A DNA stretch of 64,000 bases from Amycolatopsis taiwanensis DSM 45107 (GCF_000519205.1 NZ_KI912601.1:30571-94570), one strand, 5' to 3'. Counted from the stretch's first letter, positions 17,003 through 25,758 are shown. Notes: generated by a model not told the origin, from the sequence alone. Program-made: numbers and translations.

Positions 17003-18609
17003 CGGCCTGCCGCCAGCATCCGCACGGCGTGCTCGGCGAGCTGCCGTTTCCGGATCTTGGAGCTCGCCGTCATCCCAATCCCCTCGAAGCCTTCGACCAC
17101 GCGCAGGTAGCGTGGAACCTTGAAGGCGGCCATCTCCTCCCGGCACCAGGCCAGCAGCTCGTCCGGGTCGGTCGCTGTGTTGAGCACGACGAACGCGAAC
17201 GGCACCTCGATGAGCCGGTCGTCGGGCACGCCGACCACCGCGGCCTGCCGCACGGCCGGATGCTGGTGGAGCACCGCCTCGACCTCGGTGGGTGCGACGT
17301 TCTCGCCGCCGACGCGGATCAGCTCCTTCGCGCGGCCGGTGAACGACAGCCGCCCGTTCGCGTCGAGCACTCCCAGGTCGCCGGTGGACAGCCAGCCATC
17401 CTCGTCGAGCGCCGCCGCGGTCTGCTCCGGCATCGCGTAGTAGCCGCGCATTACATTCCAGCCAAGTACGAGGATCTCCCCCGGTTTCCCGGGCGGACAG
17501 TCCTCGCCGGTCACGAGGTCGCGCAGGCGCACGGAAACGCCGGGCTCGGGCGGCATGGAGCCGCTCACGCGCCGGTCCTCGTCCTCCCACCACGCCGACT
17601 GCGCGACGTTCGGCGAAGCCTCGGAGAGCCCGTAGCCGACGACGGCCTCGCGTGCGCCGAGCTCGTCGATCACGCGCCGCACGACGGTCGGCGACGCGGC
17701 GAGCCATGCGCCGCGCAGGTGCAGGCGGTAGGAGTCGCGATCGGGGTGGTTGAGCAGCATTAGCGCGATGGTGTCGTTGCCGGCGAAGTGGGTGCAGCGC
17801 TCGTCGGCGAGCAGCTGCAGAGCGGTCTCGGGGACGAACCGCTCCGCCGTGACAAGGGTCGAAAGTTGTTGCAGGCAAGCGAGAACGGAGAGCGTCGAGC
17901 CCGCGACGTGGAAGAACGGCCGTCCACTGTAGAACCGGTCCCCCGCGCGCAACCCCAGTCGGGTACCGGAGAAGAACGCGTCCGCACACATGTTCCGGTG
18001 CGTCAGCAGCACGCCCTTCGGGAACGACGTCGTACCGGAGGTGTACTGGATCAACGCGACGTCATCGGGCTCCGCGCACGGCGCGACGGCCTCGGTCCCG
18101 CTTGCCGTGAACTCGTCCCAGCTTCGCGCGCCCGCGGGCACGTCGTCGCCGAGCACGACGACCTGCGCCAGCTTCGGCAGGTTCTCATCCGGCAGCCCGG
18201 TTTCCACGGCGGGGCAGATCTTGCGCAGCATGGCGACGAACTCGGAGCTGAGCACCTTCTCGGCAACGAACAGCAGCGACACGTCGGACTGGCGCAGCGC
18301 GTACTCCAGCTCAGACGCCTTGAACCGGGTATTGACGGGGACGGTCACCGCCCCGAGCGACGTGATCGCGAGGAACAGCGCGACCCACTGCGGTCCGTTG
18401 CCGAGGCACAGCCCGACGTGGTTCCCGCGCCGGACGCCTGTGGCGTGCAATGCCGCGCGCAGACGGGTGACCTCGTCGGCCAGCTCGGCGTAGGTGATGC
18501 GCTCGGTGGCGTTGACGACGGCTTCCACGTCTGGCACCACCACGGCGGCCCGCGCGAGCGCCGCGTCTGTCGTGAGTGGACAGATCCCGGTCAGGTCCAT
18601 GACGCTCAC
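16999..18609 (-). CDS. AMP-binding acyl-CoA ligase
   Basis: An ANL-superfamily adenylate-forming enzyme of 536 residues that activates a carboxylic acid with ATP and CoA. Motifs: YTSGTTSFPKGVLLTH (P-loop, about residue 165), GYGLSEASP (about 312), STGDLGVL (about 395), GRAKELIRVGGENVAPTEVE and the C-terminal catalytic Lys in SSKIRKRQL. GTG 18609 overlaps the preceding hydratase stop (GTGA); ATG 18600 is the alternative start. It is probably the activation step for the acid brought in by the divergent transporter. Chain type cannot be read from the sequence. Confidence 0.88.
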   Translation of the reverse strand: MSVMDLTGICPLTTDAALARAAVVVPDVEAVVNATERITYAELADEVTRLRAALHATGVRRGNHVGLCLGNGPQWVALFLAITSLGAVTVPVNTRFKASELEYALRQSDVSLLFVAEKVLSSEFVAMLRKICPAVETGLPDENLPKLAQVVVLGDDVPAGARSWDEFTASGTEAVAPCAEPDDVALIQYTSGTTSFPKGVLLTHRNMCADAFFSGTRLGLRAGDRFYSGRPFFHVAGSTLSVLACLQQLSTLVTAERFVPETALQLLADERCTHFAGNDTIALMLLNHPDRDSYRLHLRGAWLAASPTVVRRVIDELGAREAVVGYGLSEASPNVAQSAWWEDEDRRVSGSMPPEPGVSVRLRDLVTGEDCPPGKPGEILVLGWNVMRGYYAMPEQTAAALDEDGWLSTGDLGVLDANGRLSFTGRAKELIRVGGENVAPTEVEAVLHQHPAVRQAAVVGVPDDRLIEVPFAFVVLNTATDPDELLAWCREEMAAFKVPRYLRVVEGFEGIGMTASSKIRKRQLAEHAVRMLAAGR

Positions 18610-19352
18610 TTCCCGACCTTGTTTGCGAATTCGTCCACGCCGCGCCGCCAGTCACCGGCCGCGAGGTTCCGCTCGATCGCGGACATCTCGATGCGGATGC
18701 CGTTGGACAGGGTTGTCTCCTCGCCGAGATCGACGGCCTGCTTCGTCAGGCTCAGCGCCCGCGGCGGCGCGTCGGCGATCGCGTCGACGGTCTCCCGCAC
18801 GAGCTTGTCCAGTTCACCCTCCGCGGCGAGCCGGGTGACGAGTCCGAACTGCCACGCCTCGTGCGCGCCGAGGGATCGTCCGGTGAACAGCAGTTCCTTC
18901 GCGCGGCGCTTACCGATCACGCGCTGCAGGCGTTGCGTGGCGCCGATCGTGCCCCAGTGCGGTTCGGGGAAACGGAAGGTCGTCGCGGGAGAGGCGAGGA
19001 CGAAGTCACAGCTCATCGCGATCTCCCCGCCCGAGCCGACGACCGGGCCGTCGAGCACTGCGACGACGGGCTTGGAGCAGCGTTCGATGGCCTCGTAGGC
19101 GGCGAAGGAGGTGAGCCTGCGGCGGCGCACCCACGCCGCGTCCTTTCCCTTGCGCTCCTTGAGGTCCGCGCCCGCGCAGAACACCGGCCCGGCCGCGCGG
19201 ACCAGCACGAGCCGCACCTCGTCGTCGTCCAGCGCGGCGAAGGTCTCGAGCAGGGCCTCGCACATCGGCAGGTTCAGGGCGTTGCGCGCCTCCGGCCGGT
19301 TGAGCGTCACCTCGGCGACGCCGCCCGCTTTCCTCAGCAGCACGGGGTCCAC
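18606..19352 (-). CDS. Enoyl-CoA hydratase/isomerase (crotonase) family protein
   Basis: A 248-residue crotonase-fold protein. LNRPEARNALNLPM and FCAGADLKERK form the first half of the CoA/oxyanion pocket, and DGPVVGSGGEIAMSCDFVLAS the second. The two catalytic Glu of true hydratases fall in FPEPHWGTIGATQRL, where only one acidic residue is clear, so it could be an isomerase or hydrolase instead. It lies one base from the CoA-transferase stop and overlaps the ligase start. Part of the MarR-controlled acyl-CoA operon. Confidence 0.85.
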   Translation of the reverse strand: MDPVLLRKAGGVAEVTLNRPEARNALNLPMCEALLETFAALDDDEVRLVLVRAAGPVFCAGADLKERKGKDAAWVRRRRLTSFAAYEAIERCSKPVVAVLDGPVVGSGGEIAMSCDFVLASPATTFRFPEPHWGTIGATQRLQRVIGKRRAKELLFTGRSLGAHEAWQFGLVTRLAAEGELDKLVRETVDAIADAPPRALSLTKQAVDLGEETTLSNGIRIEMSAIERNLAAGDWRRGVDEFANKVGK

Positions 19353-19353
19353 G

Positions 19354-20541
19354 TCAGATCACCTCCTCGCGCCGCAGCGCATCGATGTCCACTTCGGACA
19401 TGCCCAGGAACTCTGCGAGCACACCCGCCGAGTCCGCGCCCAGCCCTGGCGGCACCTCGGGCTCAGGGTCGTCGAACCCGGCGAACCGCAGCGGGGTGCG
19501 CAGCGCGGGGAACCGGCCTTCGGCGGGGTGGTCGAAGTGCCCGACCATGCCGCGCGCGACGGTGTTCGGGTCCTCCAGCGCCTCGCGGACGGAGTTGACC
19601 TCGCCGATGGGGATGTCGCGCTCGCGCAGGGCGTCCGCCAGCTCGTCGCGGGGACGCTGCGCGAACGCCGCCCGCAAGGCGCCGAGCACGCGTTCGCGCT
19701 GGGCGAGCCGTCCCTTGTTGGCCACCAGCTCCGGGTCGGCGGCGAGCTCGTCGAGCCCAAGGACCTCGCACAGCGGGGCCCAGTGCTGGTCGCTCGCGCT
19801 CAGGTGCAGCCAGCGGCCGTCGCGGCACTGGAACGCGGCCGAGGGCACTCGGCCGGGGTGCTGCGTGCCCTGGCGGACGGGGTCCTCGTCGTAGACGAAG
19901 ACCCGCGCGGCGGCGAGCGCGAGCAGACTGATCTGGACGTCCATCATCGCGACGTCCACGTGCGACCCGTGCCCGGCCTGGGCCCGTCCGAGCAGTCCGG
20001 CGAGCACCGCGATCGCCGTCCACTGCCCGGCGGCGAGATCGGACACCGGGATGCCGGCCTTCGCGGGAGGGGTGTCCGGGTGCCCGGTCAGGTGCATGAT
20101 CCCGGACAGGGCCTGGAAGATCGTGTCGTAGCCCTTGCGGTCGCGGTACGGGCCGTGCTGCCCGAAGCCGGTGTTCGACACGTAGACGAGGCCGGGGTTG
20201 AGCGCGGACAGGGCCTCGTAACCGAGGCCGAGCTTGTCGAGGGTGCCGGGAAGGAAGTTCTCCACGACGACGTCCGCCTTCGCGGCGAGATCGCGCGCGA
20301 TCCGCTGGCCGCGCTCGGACTTCAGGTCGAGTGTAAGCGACCGCTTGCCGCGGTTGAAGGCGAAGAAGTAGGCGCTCTCCCCCGCCGGCAGCCGCGGCTC
20401 CCAGCCGCGCGACTCGTCGCCGCGGCCGGGGCGCTCCACCTTGATCACGGTGGCGCCCAGCTCAGCGAGCGTCTGGGTCGCCAGCGGTGCGGCCAGCACG
20501 CGGGAGAAGTCGAGGATCGTGATACCGGACAAGGGTTTCAT
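19354..20541 (-). CDS. CaiB/BaiF family (family III) CoA transferase
   Basis: A 395-residue family III CoA transferase that moves CoA between carboxylic acids. GITILDFSRVLAAPLATQTLAELGATVIKVE (shown here by its core GATVIKVE near residue 34) is the N-terminal signature. FFAFNRGKRSLTLDL, ENFLPGTLDKLGLGY, the catalytic Asp in PVSDLAAGQ (about residue 167), and GSHVDVAMMD follow. ATG 20541 overlaps the upstream hydratase stop by four bases. With a ligase in the same operon, the cell has two ways to activate its substrate. Confidence 0.88.
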   Translation of the reverse strand: MKPLSGITILDFSRVLAAPLATQTLAELGATVIKVERPGRGDESRGWEPRLPAGESAYFFAFNRGKRSLTLDLKSERGQRIARDLAAKADVVVENFLPGTLDKLGLGYEALSALNPGLVYVSNTGFGQHGPYRDRKGYDTIFQALSGIMHLTGHPDTPPAKAGIPVSDLAAGQWTAIAVLAGLLGRAQAGHGSHVDVAMMDVQISLLALAAARVFVYDEDPVRQGTQHPGRVPSAAFQCRDGRWLHLSASDQHWAPLCEVLGLDELAADPELVANKGRLAQRERVLGALRAAFAQRPRDELADALRERDIPIGEVNSVREALEDPNTVARGMVGHFDHPAEGRFPALRTPLRFAGFDDPEPEVPPGLGADSAGVLAEFLGMSEVDIDALRREEVI

Positions 20542-21269
20542 CGGCGCTCCCGGAACCCGCGCATGATCACGTTCACGTCCCGGCCGGCGCGCATCGCCTC
20601 GGCGTACGGGAGGTCAGCGACGCGGTGGAAGAGGCTCTTGGTGGCCGCCATCGCGAGCGGGCTGGCCTCGGCCCAGCGACGCGCGATCTCCAGTCCCTCC
20701 TCGAGCGCCTGCTCCGGCTCGGCGACGCGGTTGGCCAGCCCGAGGTCGAGCATCTCCTGCGCGGTGAGCATTCGGCCGAGGCTGATCAGCTCGAAGGCGA
20801 GCTTCGGGCCGAGCTGCCGCTGCAGACCGGTCATCACGACGGCGGGCACGATCGAGTGGCGCATCTCGGGGTAGCCGAACCTCACGTCCGTCGCGACGAC
20901 GGTCATGTCCGCGCCGATCGCCAACCCCGCGCCGCCACCGATGGCGTGCCCCTGGACCACGGAGACGACCGGCGTGGACAGCTCCCGCAGCAGCGACTGC
21001 GTCCTGCTGGTCAGGTCGGCGCGCTCCAGCACGGCGGCCGGGTTGTCCGGGATGAGATGGCTGAACTCGGACAAGTCGGCGCCGGCGCAGAAGCCGCGGC
21101 CGTTGCCGGCGAGCACGAGCGCTCGCACCTTCGGGTCGCGGTCGGCCTCGAGCAGGGCGTCGTGCACTGCTCGGGTCAGCTCGGTGTTAAGCGCGTTGAG
21201 CTTCTCGGGACGGTTCAGGCGCAGGATGCGCACCTTGCCGTCGTCCTCGGTGAGCAGCACGTCAGGCAT
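20538..21269 (-). CDS. Enoyl-CoA hydratase/isomerase family protein (second paralogue)
   Basis: A 243-residue crotonase-fold protein distinct from the paralogue at 18606-19352. Landmarks are LNRPEKLNALNTEL, GFCAGADLSEF (about residue 62), QGHAIGGGAGLAIGADMTV (about 104) and FGYPEMRHSIVPA (about 131), where a Glu occupies one catalytic position. ATG 21269 overlaps the end of the HMG-CoA-lyase-like gene by eight bases. Two hydratases in one operon suggest either two double-bond steps or one hydratase and one isomerase. Confidence 0.86.
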   Translation of the reverse strand: MPDVLLTEDDGKVRILRLNRPEKLNALNTELTRAVHDALLEADRDPKVRALVLAGNGRGFCAGADLSEFSHLIPDNPAAVLERADLTSRTQSLLRELSTPVVSVVQGHAIGGGAGLAIGADMTVVATDVRFGYPEMRHSIVPAVVMTGLQRQLGPKLAFELISLGRMLTAQEMLDLGLANRVAEPEQALEEGLEIARRWAEASPLAMAATKSLFHRVADLPYAEAMRAGRDVNVIMRGFRERR

Positions 21270-22188
21270 GCAGCGCCTCCTTCCGTCCCTTGGCGACCAT
21301 GCTGTGGAGCTCACGGCCCAGCGCGTGCTCGCACAGGCGGGAGGCGTCCGCAACGCGTTCGGGGTCCAGCCCGGTCTCGACGCCCATGGCCTCGAACAGG
21401 CTGACCAGGTCCTCAGTGCAGGCGTTCCCGGTGAGCCCCTGCCCGTAGGAGATGCGGGCGGGGTGCCCGCCGACGCCGCCGAACGCGGTGTCGAAGTGGC
21501 GGCACCCGGCGTCGAGTGCGGCGACGCAGTTGGCGATCGCCGTGCCGCGGGTGTTGTGCATGTGGGCCACAACCGGCACGGTGACACCGGCCTGCTCGAC
21601 GCGGCGGTAGAGGTCGGCGACGGTGCGCGGGGTGGCGGCGCCGATGGTGTCGCCCAGCGTGATCAGCCCAGCGCCCAACTCGGCGAAGCGCACGATGTCG
21701 GCGACCACCGAGCCCGGGTCGACAGCGCCCTCGAACGGACAGCCGAACGCGACGGACACGACGCCCACCAGCGTGAACCGGCCGCCGGCGAGGCGCGCCA
21801 TCTCGGCGACGTTGCCCCACTGCGCGGCACGGGTGGTGCGGAGGTTGCGTTCGGTGTGGCCCTCGGTGGCCGAGACCAGGAAGCTCAGCTCCTCGGCCCC
21901 GCGGCCGGCGTCCAGGTCGGCCAGCGCGCGCTGCACGGCACGCGGGTTGGGGCACGTCGCCTTGTACGCGACACCATCTGCCTCCGGGAGCGCGGCAAGG
22001 AGCTCGCTCGCATCGGCGAACGCGGGGACGTGGCGGGGGTGGCTGTAGCTGGTCGCTTCGATACGGCGGAAACCCGCCGCGGTGAAGGCGGCCAGCAGCT
22101 CCAGCTTGGTGGCCGTCGGCACGAACTGCTCTTCGTGCTGCAGCCCGTCACGGGCGAAGCACTCGCAGATCGTCACGCGGTCTGCCAT
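21262..22188 (-). CDS. HMG-CoA lyase-like protein (HMGL/DRE-TIM family)
   Basis: A 308-residue TIM-barrel lyase of the HMG-CoA lyase/homocitrate synthase superfamily. ECFARDGLQHE holds the metal-binding Asp (about residue 14), EATSYSHPRHVPAFAD resembles the HMG-CoA lyase EVTSFVSPKWVPQMAD segment, AHMHNTRGTA gives the HxH metal ligands, and FGGVGGHPA with a GNACTED loop closes the site. The loop Cys of HMG-CoA lyase (GGCPYA) reads GGHPA here, so the substrate may differ. First gene of the operon after the MarR site. Confidence 0.82.
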   Translation of the reverse strand: MADRVTICECFARDGLQHEEQFVPTATKLELLAAFTAAGFRRIEATSYSHPRHVPAFADASELLAALPEADGVAYKATCPNPRAVQRALADLDAGRGAEELSFLVSATEGHTERNLRTTRAAQWGNVAEMARLAGGRFTLVGVVSVAFGCPFEGAVDPGSVVADIVRFAELGAGLITLGDTIGAATPRTVADLYRRVEQAGVTVPVVAHMHNTRGTAIANCVAALDAGCRHFDTAFGGVGGHPARISYGQGLTGNACTEDLVSLFEAMGVETGLDPERVADASRLCEHALGRELHSMVAKGRKEALHA

Positions 22189-22233
22189 CGGGATACCTCC
22201 TGGTCGGGGTTCCCTTCAGGAGTACCCGAGCAG

Positions 22234-22250
22234 TGTTGATTATGTCAACA
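22234..22250. promoter_or_regulatory. MarR operator 1, upstream of the acyl-CoA operon
   Basis: TGTTGATTATGTCAACA is a 17-bp inverted repeat with arms TGTTGA/TCAACA. It sits between the marR stop and the HMG-CoA-lyase-like gene. A matching site flanks the other end of marR at 22752-22768, which supports MarR control of both the catabolic operon and the transporter. Confidence 0.7.
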
Positions 22251-22251
22251 C

Positions 22252-22704
22252 CTAGAGATTCTCCTGACTTTCCAAGGCCTTCGCGAGCTTGCCGAGCTTC
22301 TCCAGCGCGGAATCGAGCACCCGCCGCTCCTCGTCGGTGAGGCACACGAGGAAGGCCTCATTGCGTTCGTTGGCAGCCTTGATGAGCCCCCGGTAGACCG
22401 AATGTCCCTTACGGCTCAGCGACAACGGCGTGGAGCGCCCGGCACCGGCCTCGCGCACGAGCAGCCCGCGTTCGTCCAGTCGCGCCACCACGCGGCTCAT
22501 CTGCGCCTTGTCGAGCCCCGCGCGCGCGGCGAGCCTGTTCAACGTCAGTGGGGACTCCTCCCCCAGCAGGGCAAGGGTGCGCCACTCGCCGAGGCTGACG
22601 TCGAAGTCGCGCCGATAGCGAGCGGCCGCGCTGTGGGAGATCGCGTTGGCCACCCGGTGCAGGCGATAGGACAGCAGCCGGGAGATCGGCAGCAGAGAGC
22701 TCAT
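22252..22704 (-). CDS. MarR-family transcriptional regulator
   Basis: A 150-residue winged-helix dimer. Helix and wing are visible in LGEWRTLALLGEESPLTLNRLAARAGLDKAQMSRVVARLDERGL (core AGLDKAQMSRVV about residue 62) followed by the beta-wing AGAGRSTPLSLSRKG. It lies between the acyl-CoA operon and the divergent transporter, with a TGTTG(n7)CAACA-type palindrome on each side. It probably represses both until an acyl-CoA or free acid binds, as MarR regulators of aromatic or organic acid catabolism do. Confidence 0.88.
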   Translation of the reverse strand: MSSLLPISRLLSYRLHRVANAISHSAAARYRRDFDVSLGEWRTLALLGEESPLTLNRLAARAGLDKAQMSRVVARLDERGLLVREAGAGRSTPLSLSRKGHSVYRGLIKAANERNEAFLVCLTDEERRVLDSALEKLGKLAKALESQENL

Positions 22705-22751
22705 CTGACGAATCCTAGGTCACGGCGGACGCGCCGCCGTCGCGATTCGTG

Positions 22752-22768
22752 TGTTGACTTTGACAACA
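22752..22768. promoter_or_regulatory. MarR operator 2, between marR and the transporter
   Basis: TGTTGACTTTGACAACA carries TGTTG/CAACA arms spaced like operator 1. It overlaps a TTGACT/TTGACA-like -35 for the plus-strand transporter gene and lies 48 bases upstream of marR, so one bound dimer could block both promoters. Confidence 0.7.
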
Positions 22769-22819
22769 CCTGGGCGGAAACTCGGGCGGACACCCCACCG
22801 ACCCAGGAGTGAGACAGTG

Positions 22820-24169
22820 ATGTCGACTTCGCGCGGCGAGCCCGCGACCTCCCCGAGGACAGCAGCCCCAGCGTCCCGCGACGGGCTGTACCGCAAGGTC
22901 GCCTGGCGAACCATGCCGCTGCTGCTCGTCTGCTACGTGGTGAGCTTCATCGACCGCACCAACATCGGTATCGCGCAGGTGCGCCTCAAAGCCGACCTCG
23001 GGTTCAGCGAGGGCGTCTACGGCCTGGCCGTCGGGCTGTTCTTCGTCGGGTTCATCATCTTCGAGGTGCCGAGCAACATGCTGCTCGCGCGGATCGGCGC
23101 CCGGAAGACGCTGGTGCGCATCATGATCACGTGGGGCATCGTCACGCTGCTGACCTCCCTGGCGACGACGCCGACGCTGTTCTACGGCGCGCGGTTCCTG
23201 CTCGGCGTCGCCGAGGCCGGGTTCTTCCCCGGCGCGCTGTTCTACCTCGCGCAGTGGTTCCCCTCCGCCCGCCGCACACGCATGACCGCGCTGTTCTTCC
23301 TCGGCGTGCCGCTCTCGGGCATCCTCGGGCCGCCGATCTCCGGCTGGATCATGCACACCCTCGGCGGCGCGCTCGGCCTGCACGACTGGCAGTGGCTGTT
23401 CGTGCTCGAAGGCATCCCGCCGATCCTGCTGGGCGTGCTCGTGTACTTCCTTTTCCAGGACAAGCCGTCCGAGGCGAAATGGCTCAGTGACAACGAAAAA
23501 CGCGCCATCGAAGAGGACCTTGCCGCAGACCAGGCACGCAAGGGCGGCGACGCCAAACACGGCAGCATGCTCCGGGCGCTGAAAGATCCGCGCGTCTACG
23601 TGCTGGGCCTCGTCTCGTGCGGGTGCTACACGCTCGCCAACGCCGTGTCGTTCTGGACCCCGCTGATCATCAACAGCTCCGGCGTCGGGAACGTGCTCAG
23701 CATCGGCCTGCTCGCGGCGATCCCGCCGATCCTCGGCATGGGCGTGATGATCCTGGTGGGCCGGCACTCCGACAAGACGCTGGAACGGCGCTGGCACGCG
23801 GCCGGTGCGGAGTTCTTCGCGGCGGCCTGCCTGGTGGCGCTGTCCTTCGCGACCGGCAACCCGTATGTCGTGATCGTGTTGCTGGCCTTGATGACCGCGG
23901 CCCACTACTCCGGGCTGACGGTGTTCTACTCGATCCCGTCGATCTACCTGTCGGGCCCCGACGCGGCGAGCGGGATCGCGATGGTGACCACGATGGGTTC
24001 TTTCGCGGCCGCCACGAGCCCCGCGCTGCTGGGCTGGATCAAGACGACGACCGGTTCGCTCGACCTGGGCCTACAGATCAGCGCCGGCGTGGTGGTGCTC
24101 GGCGGGGTGATCCTGTTGCTCGGTATCCCTGCGAAGGCCTTGCGGGAGCGCCACACCGCCGAGGCATGA
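22820..24169 (+). CDS. MFS transporter, anion:cation symporter (ACS) type
   Basis: A 449-residue MFS carrier of the ACS group (tartrate, phthalate and 4-hydroxyphenylacetate permease relatives). Motifs: YVVSFIDRTNIGIAQ in helix 1, FEVPSNMLLARIGARK, RFLLGVAEAGFFPGALFYLAQWFP (core GVAEAGFFPG), LEGIPPILLG before the central loop, GRHSDKTLERRWH in the second half. ATG 22820 has AGGAG thirteen bases upstream; GTG 22817 is an alternative. It is divergent from marR with a MarR site in its promoter, so it most likely imports the acid degraded by the adjacent operon. Confidence 0.86.
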   Translation: MSTSRGEPATSPRTAAPASRDGLYRKVAWRTMPLLLVCYVVSFIDRTNIGIAQVRLKADLGFSEGVYGLAVGLFFVGFIIFEVPSNMLLARIGARKTLVRIMITWGIVTLLTSLATTPTLFYGARFLLGVAEAGFFPGALFYLAQWFPSARRTRMTALFFLGVPLSGILGPPISGWIMHTLGGALGLHDWQWLFVLEGIPPILLGVLVYFLFQDKPSEAKWLSDNEKRAIEEDLAADQARKGGDAKHGSMLRALKDPRVYVLGLVSCGCYTLANAVSFWTPLIINSSGVGNVLSIGLLAAIPPILGMGVMILVGRHSDKTLERRWHAAGAEFFAAACLVALSFATGNPYVVIVLLALMTAAHYSGLTVFYSIPSIYLSGPDAASGIAMVTTMGSFAAATSPALLGWIKTTTGSLDLGLQISAGVVVLGGVILLLGIPAKALRERHTAEA

Positions 24170-24192
24170 GCAGACAGTCCACAATGGAGCCG

Positions 24193-24400
24193 TGCTACGC
24201 CAGGCTTTCCTCGTCCTTGACGATTCCGGCCAACGCGGTCAGCTTCTCGAGCATCCGTTCCAGCGCCGCGATGTCGCGGACCCCGGCGTGCCGGCGGATC
24301 ATCCAGGCTCGCCCCGGACCGCCGACAAGGCCAGCGCCCACTACTTCGAGTCGCGGTGAAAGGATGGGTGAACAAAACAATCCGTCCGAACATGGCCGAC
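24193..24400 (-). pseudogene. Unidentified C-terminal gene fragment
   Basis: The reverse strand reads AWMIRRHAGVRDIAALERML then EKLTALAGIVKDEESLA before a stop at 24195. The helical, charged composition resembles a real protein tail, but the upstream part does not continue as any recognisable protein. I cannot assign a family. Confidence 0.3.
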
Positions 24401-24559
24401 AAGAGCGACCGGCGGTATCCGCAGTTGTGCGTTGTGACAGGCTGTGCGGGTGGGTTGTGTTGACGGTTGTCTGGCAACTGAATCACCGGCACCACCGCGG
24501 GGCGGGCGTTGGCTGGTTCCGGCGGCGGCGTTCCGGTTTGGTGAGCTAGACCAGAGCTA

Positions 24560-25010
24560 GACCGGCATCGTCTCCGGTGAGGCGAGTCTGTACCAGTTGG
24601 GCGGGATCTCGGCGCGGTTGGAGACTGCGTTGGTTGGGGTCGCCGGGTCGTGCGGTTGCGGTGCACGGTGTGGGCGGGGTGGGGAAGAGCACGTTGGCGA
24701 CATCGCGCTGTTCGTGTTCCGGTGGTTGTCGTTTCCGCCCACGGGGGGTCCGGCACCCCCTGAGCCTCGGGTTACACGGCGTCGGCTCTGGAGATGATCG
24801 CGAGTTCGTCGGTAATCACGGTCAGCACCTCAGGTGCGGTCTCGATCAGTTGTGGGGCCACCTCGTGCCACCGGCTCAGCCTCAGCGCGTCGGCCAGTGA
24901 GCTCGCCCAGGGGCTGTCGTGGTTCTGCGCCAGTTCCCTCAACACCTCTCCCCTCCTGTCCGGGTCGGTGATCGTTCGAGCTGGGAAACCGACAGCCCCG
25001 AGGCGAGGCT
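24560..25010. pseudogene. STAND-type ATPase debris (Walker A piece and C-terminal repeat piece)
   Basis: On the plus strand about 24637-24690 reads GRAVAVHGVGGVGKSTLA, a Walker A motif of NB-ARC/NACHT ATPases, but the frame is broken soon after. On the minus strand 24772-25000 reads ITDPDRRGEVLRELAQNHD, WASSLADALRLSRWHEVAPQ and TVITDELAIISRADAV before a stop, resembling the C-terminal helical repeats of large actinobacterial ATP/GTP-binding proteins. Both look like remains of deleted signalling ATPases, possibly two different genes given the opposite strands. Confidence 0.5.
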
Positions 25011-25019
25011 GGTTGACAC

Positions 25020-25035
25020 ACTTAGTACACTAAGT
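25020..25035. promoter_or_regulatory. Palindromic operator of the GntR/UTRA unit
   Basis: ACTTAGTACACTAAGT is a 7+7 inverted repeat around a two-base centre. It begins two bases after a TTGACA box (25013-25018) and ends four bases before the regulator ATG. Its position fits autorepression by the GntR protein. No ribosome binding site fits in the remaining space, so a leaderless message is likely. Confidence 0.65.
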
Positions 25036-25038
25036 TGC

Positions 25039-25758
25039 ATGACCGCCCGACCAAGCCGTGCGCCGCTCTATCGCACGATCCAAAGCGAGATCCAGCGCGA
25101 CATCCTGAGCGGCAAGCTGAAGCCGGGGGACTGGCTGCCGTCGGAGAGTCAGCTGCGGGCGCAGTACGGGGTGTCCCAGACGTCGGTGCGGCGCGCCTTC
25201 CAGGAGCTGCAGCGGCTCGGCCTCGTGGAGCGGTTCCACGGTCGGGGCAGCATTGTCGCGTCGAACGAGATCCGGGCGATGAGCTTGATGCTCGGTCTGG
25301 GGCGCGAGCTTCGGCAGCGCGGCTTCGCGATTCGACCCGAGTTGCTCAGTAACGTCGAGGAAGCCGCCGACGCCGCGGTTGTCCGAGCGCTCGACCTCGA
25401 AGCCGGCGACACGGTGAGCCACATCGAGCGGCGCTACTGGATCGGCGACGATCCGTTCGTCTTCCTCGACCACTATCTGGTGCCGCAGCCCGGGATCGAC
25501 TTCGCCGAGTTCACCGGGGATTCGCTGTACGCCTTCCTCTCCGGCAGGGACGCGCAGCCCACGCACGCCCGGGAACGGGTCAGCGCGGTGAACCTGTCCG
25601 CGGCGGAGGCCGAGCGGCTCCAGGTCGAGCCGGGCACGGCGGCGATGCTGCGCGAACGCACGTCCTTCGGCGTTGATCAGCGTCCGGTGGAGTTCACCCG
25701 CTACATCCTGCGCGGCGACCGTTACCACCTCGACATCGATCTCCGGAGCGAGCGTTGA
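25039..25758 (+). CDS. GntR-family regulator, HutC/UTRA type
   Basis: A 239-residue regulator. The N-terminal winged helix (GKLKPGDWLPSESQLRAQYG, then VSQTSVRRAFQEL, residues about 28-62) is joined to a UTRA ligand domain (GDTVSHIERRYWIGDDPFVFLDHYLVP region about 120-150; ERTSFGVDQRPVEFTRYILRGDRYHL at the end, cited by its core RPVEFTRYILRGDRY). I chose ATG 25039, directly after the palindrome; longer frames lack family residues. Its stop overlaps the kinase TTG start. It probably senses the sugar handled by the three genes downstream. Confidence 0.88.
   Translation: MTARPSRAPLYRTIQSEIQRDILSGKLKPGDWLPSESQLRAQYGVSQTSVRRAFQELQRLGLVERFHGRGSIVASNEIRAMSLMLGLGRELRQRGFAIRPELLSNVEEAADAAVVRALDLEAGDTVSHIERRYWIGDDPFVFLDHYLVPQPGIDFAEFTGDSLYAFLSGRDAQPTHARERVSAVNLSAAEAERLQVEPGTAAMLRERTSFGVDQRPVEFTRYILRGDRYHLDIDLRSER

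Noticed and set aside
22715-23905. 396-codon minus-strand open frame opposite the ACS transporter
   Set aside because: Antisense shadow rich in Arg, His, Glu and Gln; no domain.
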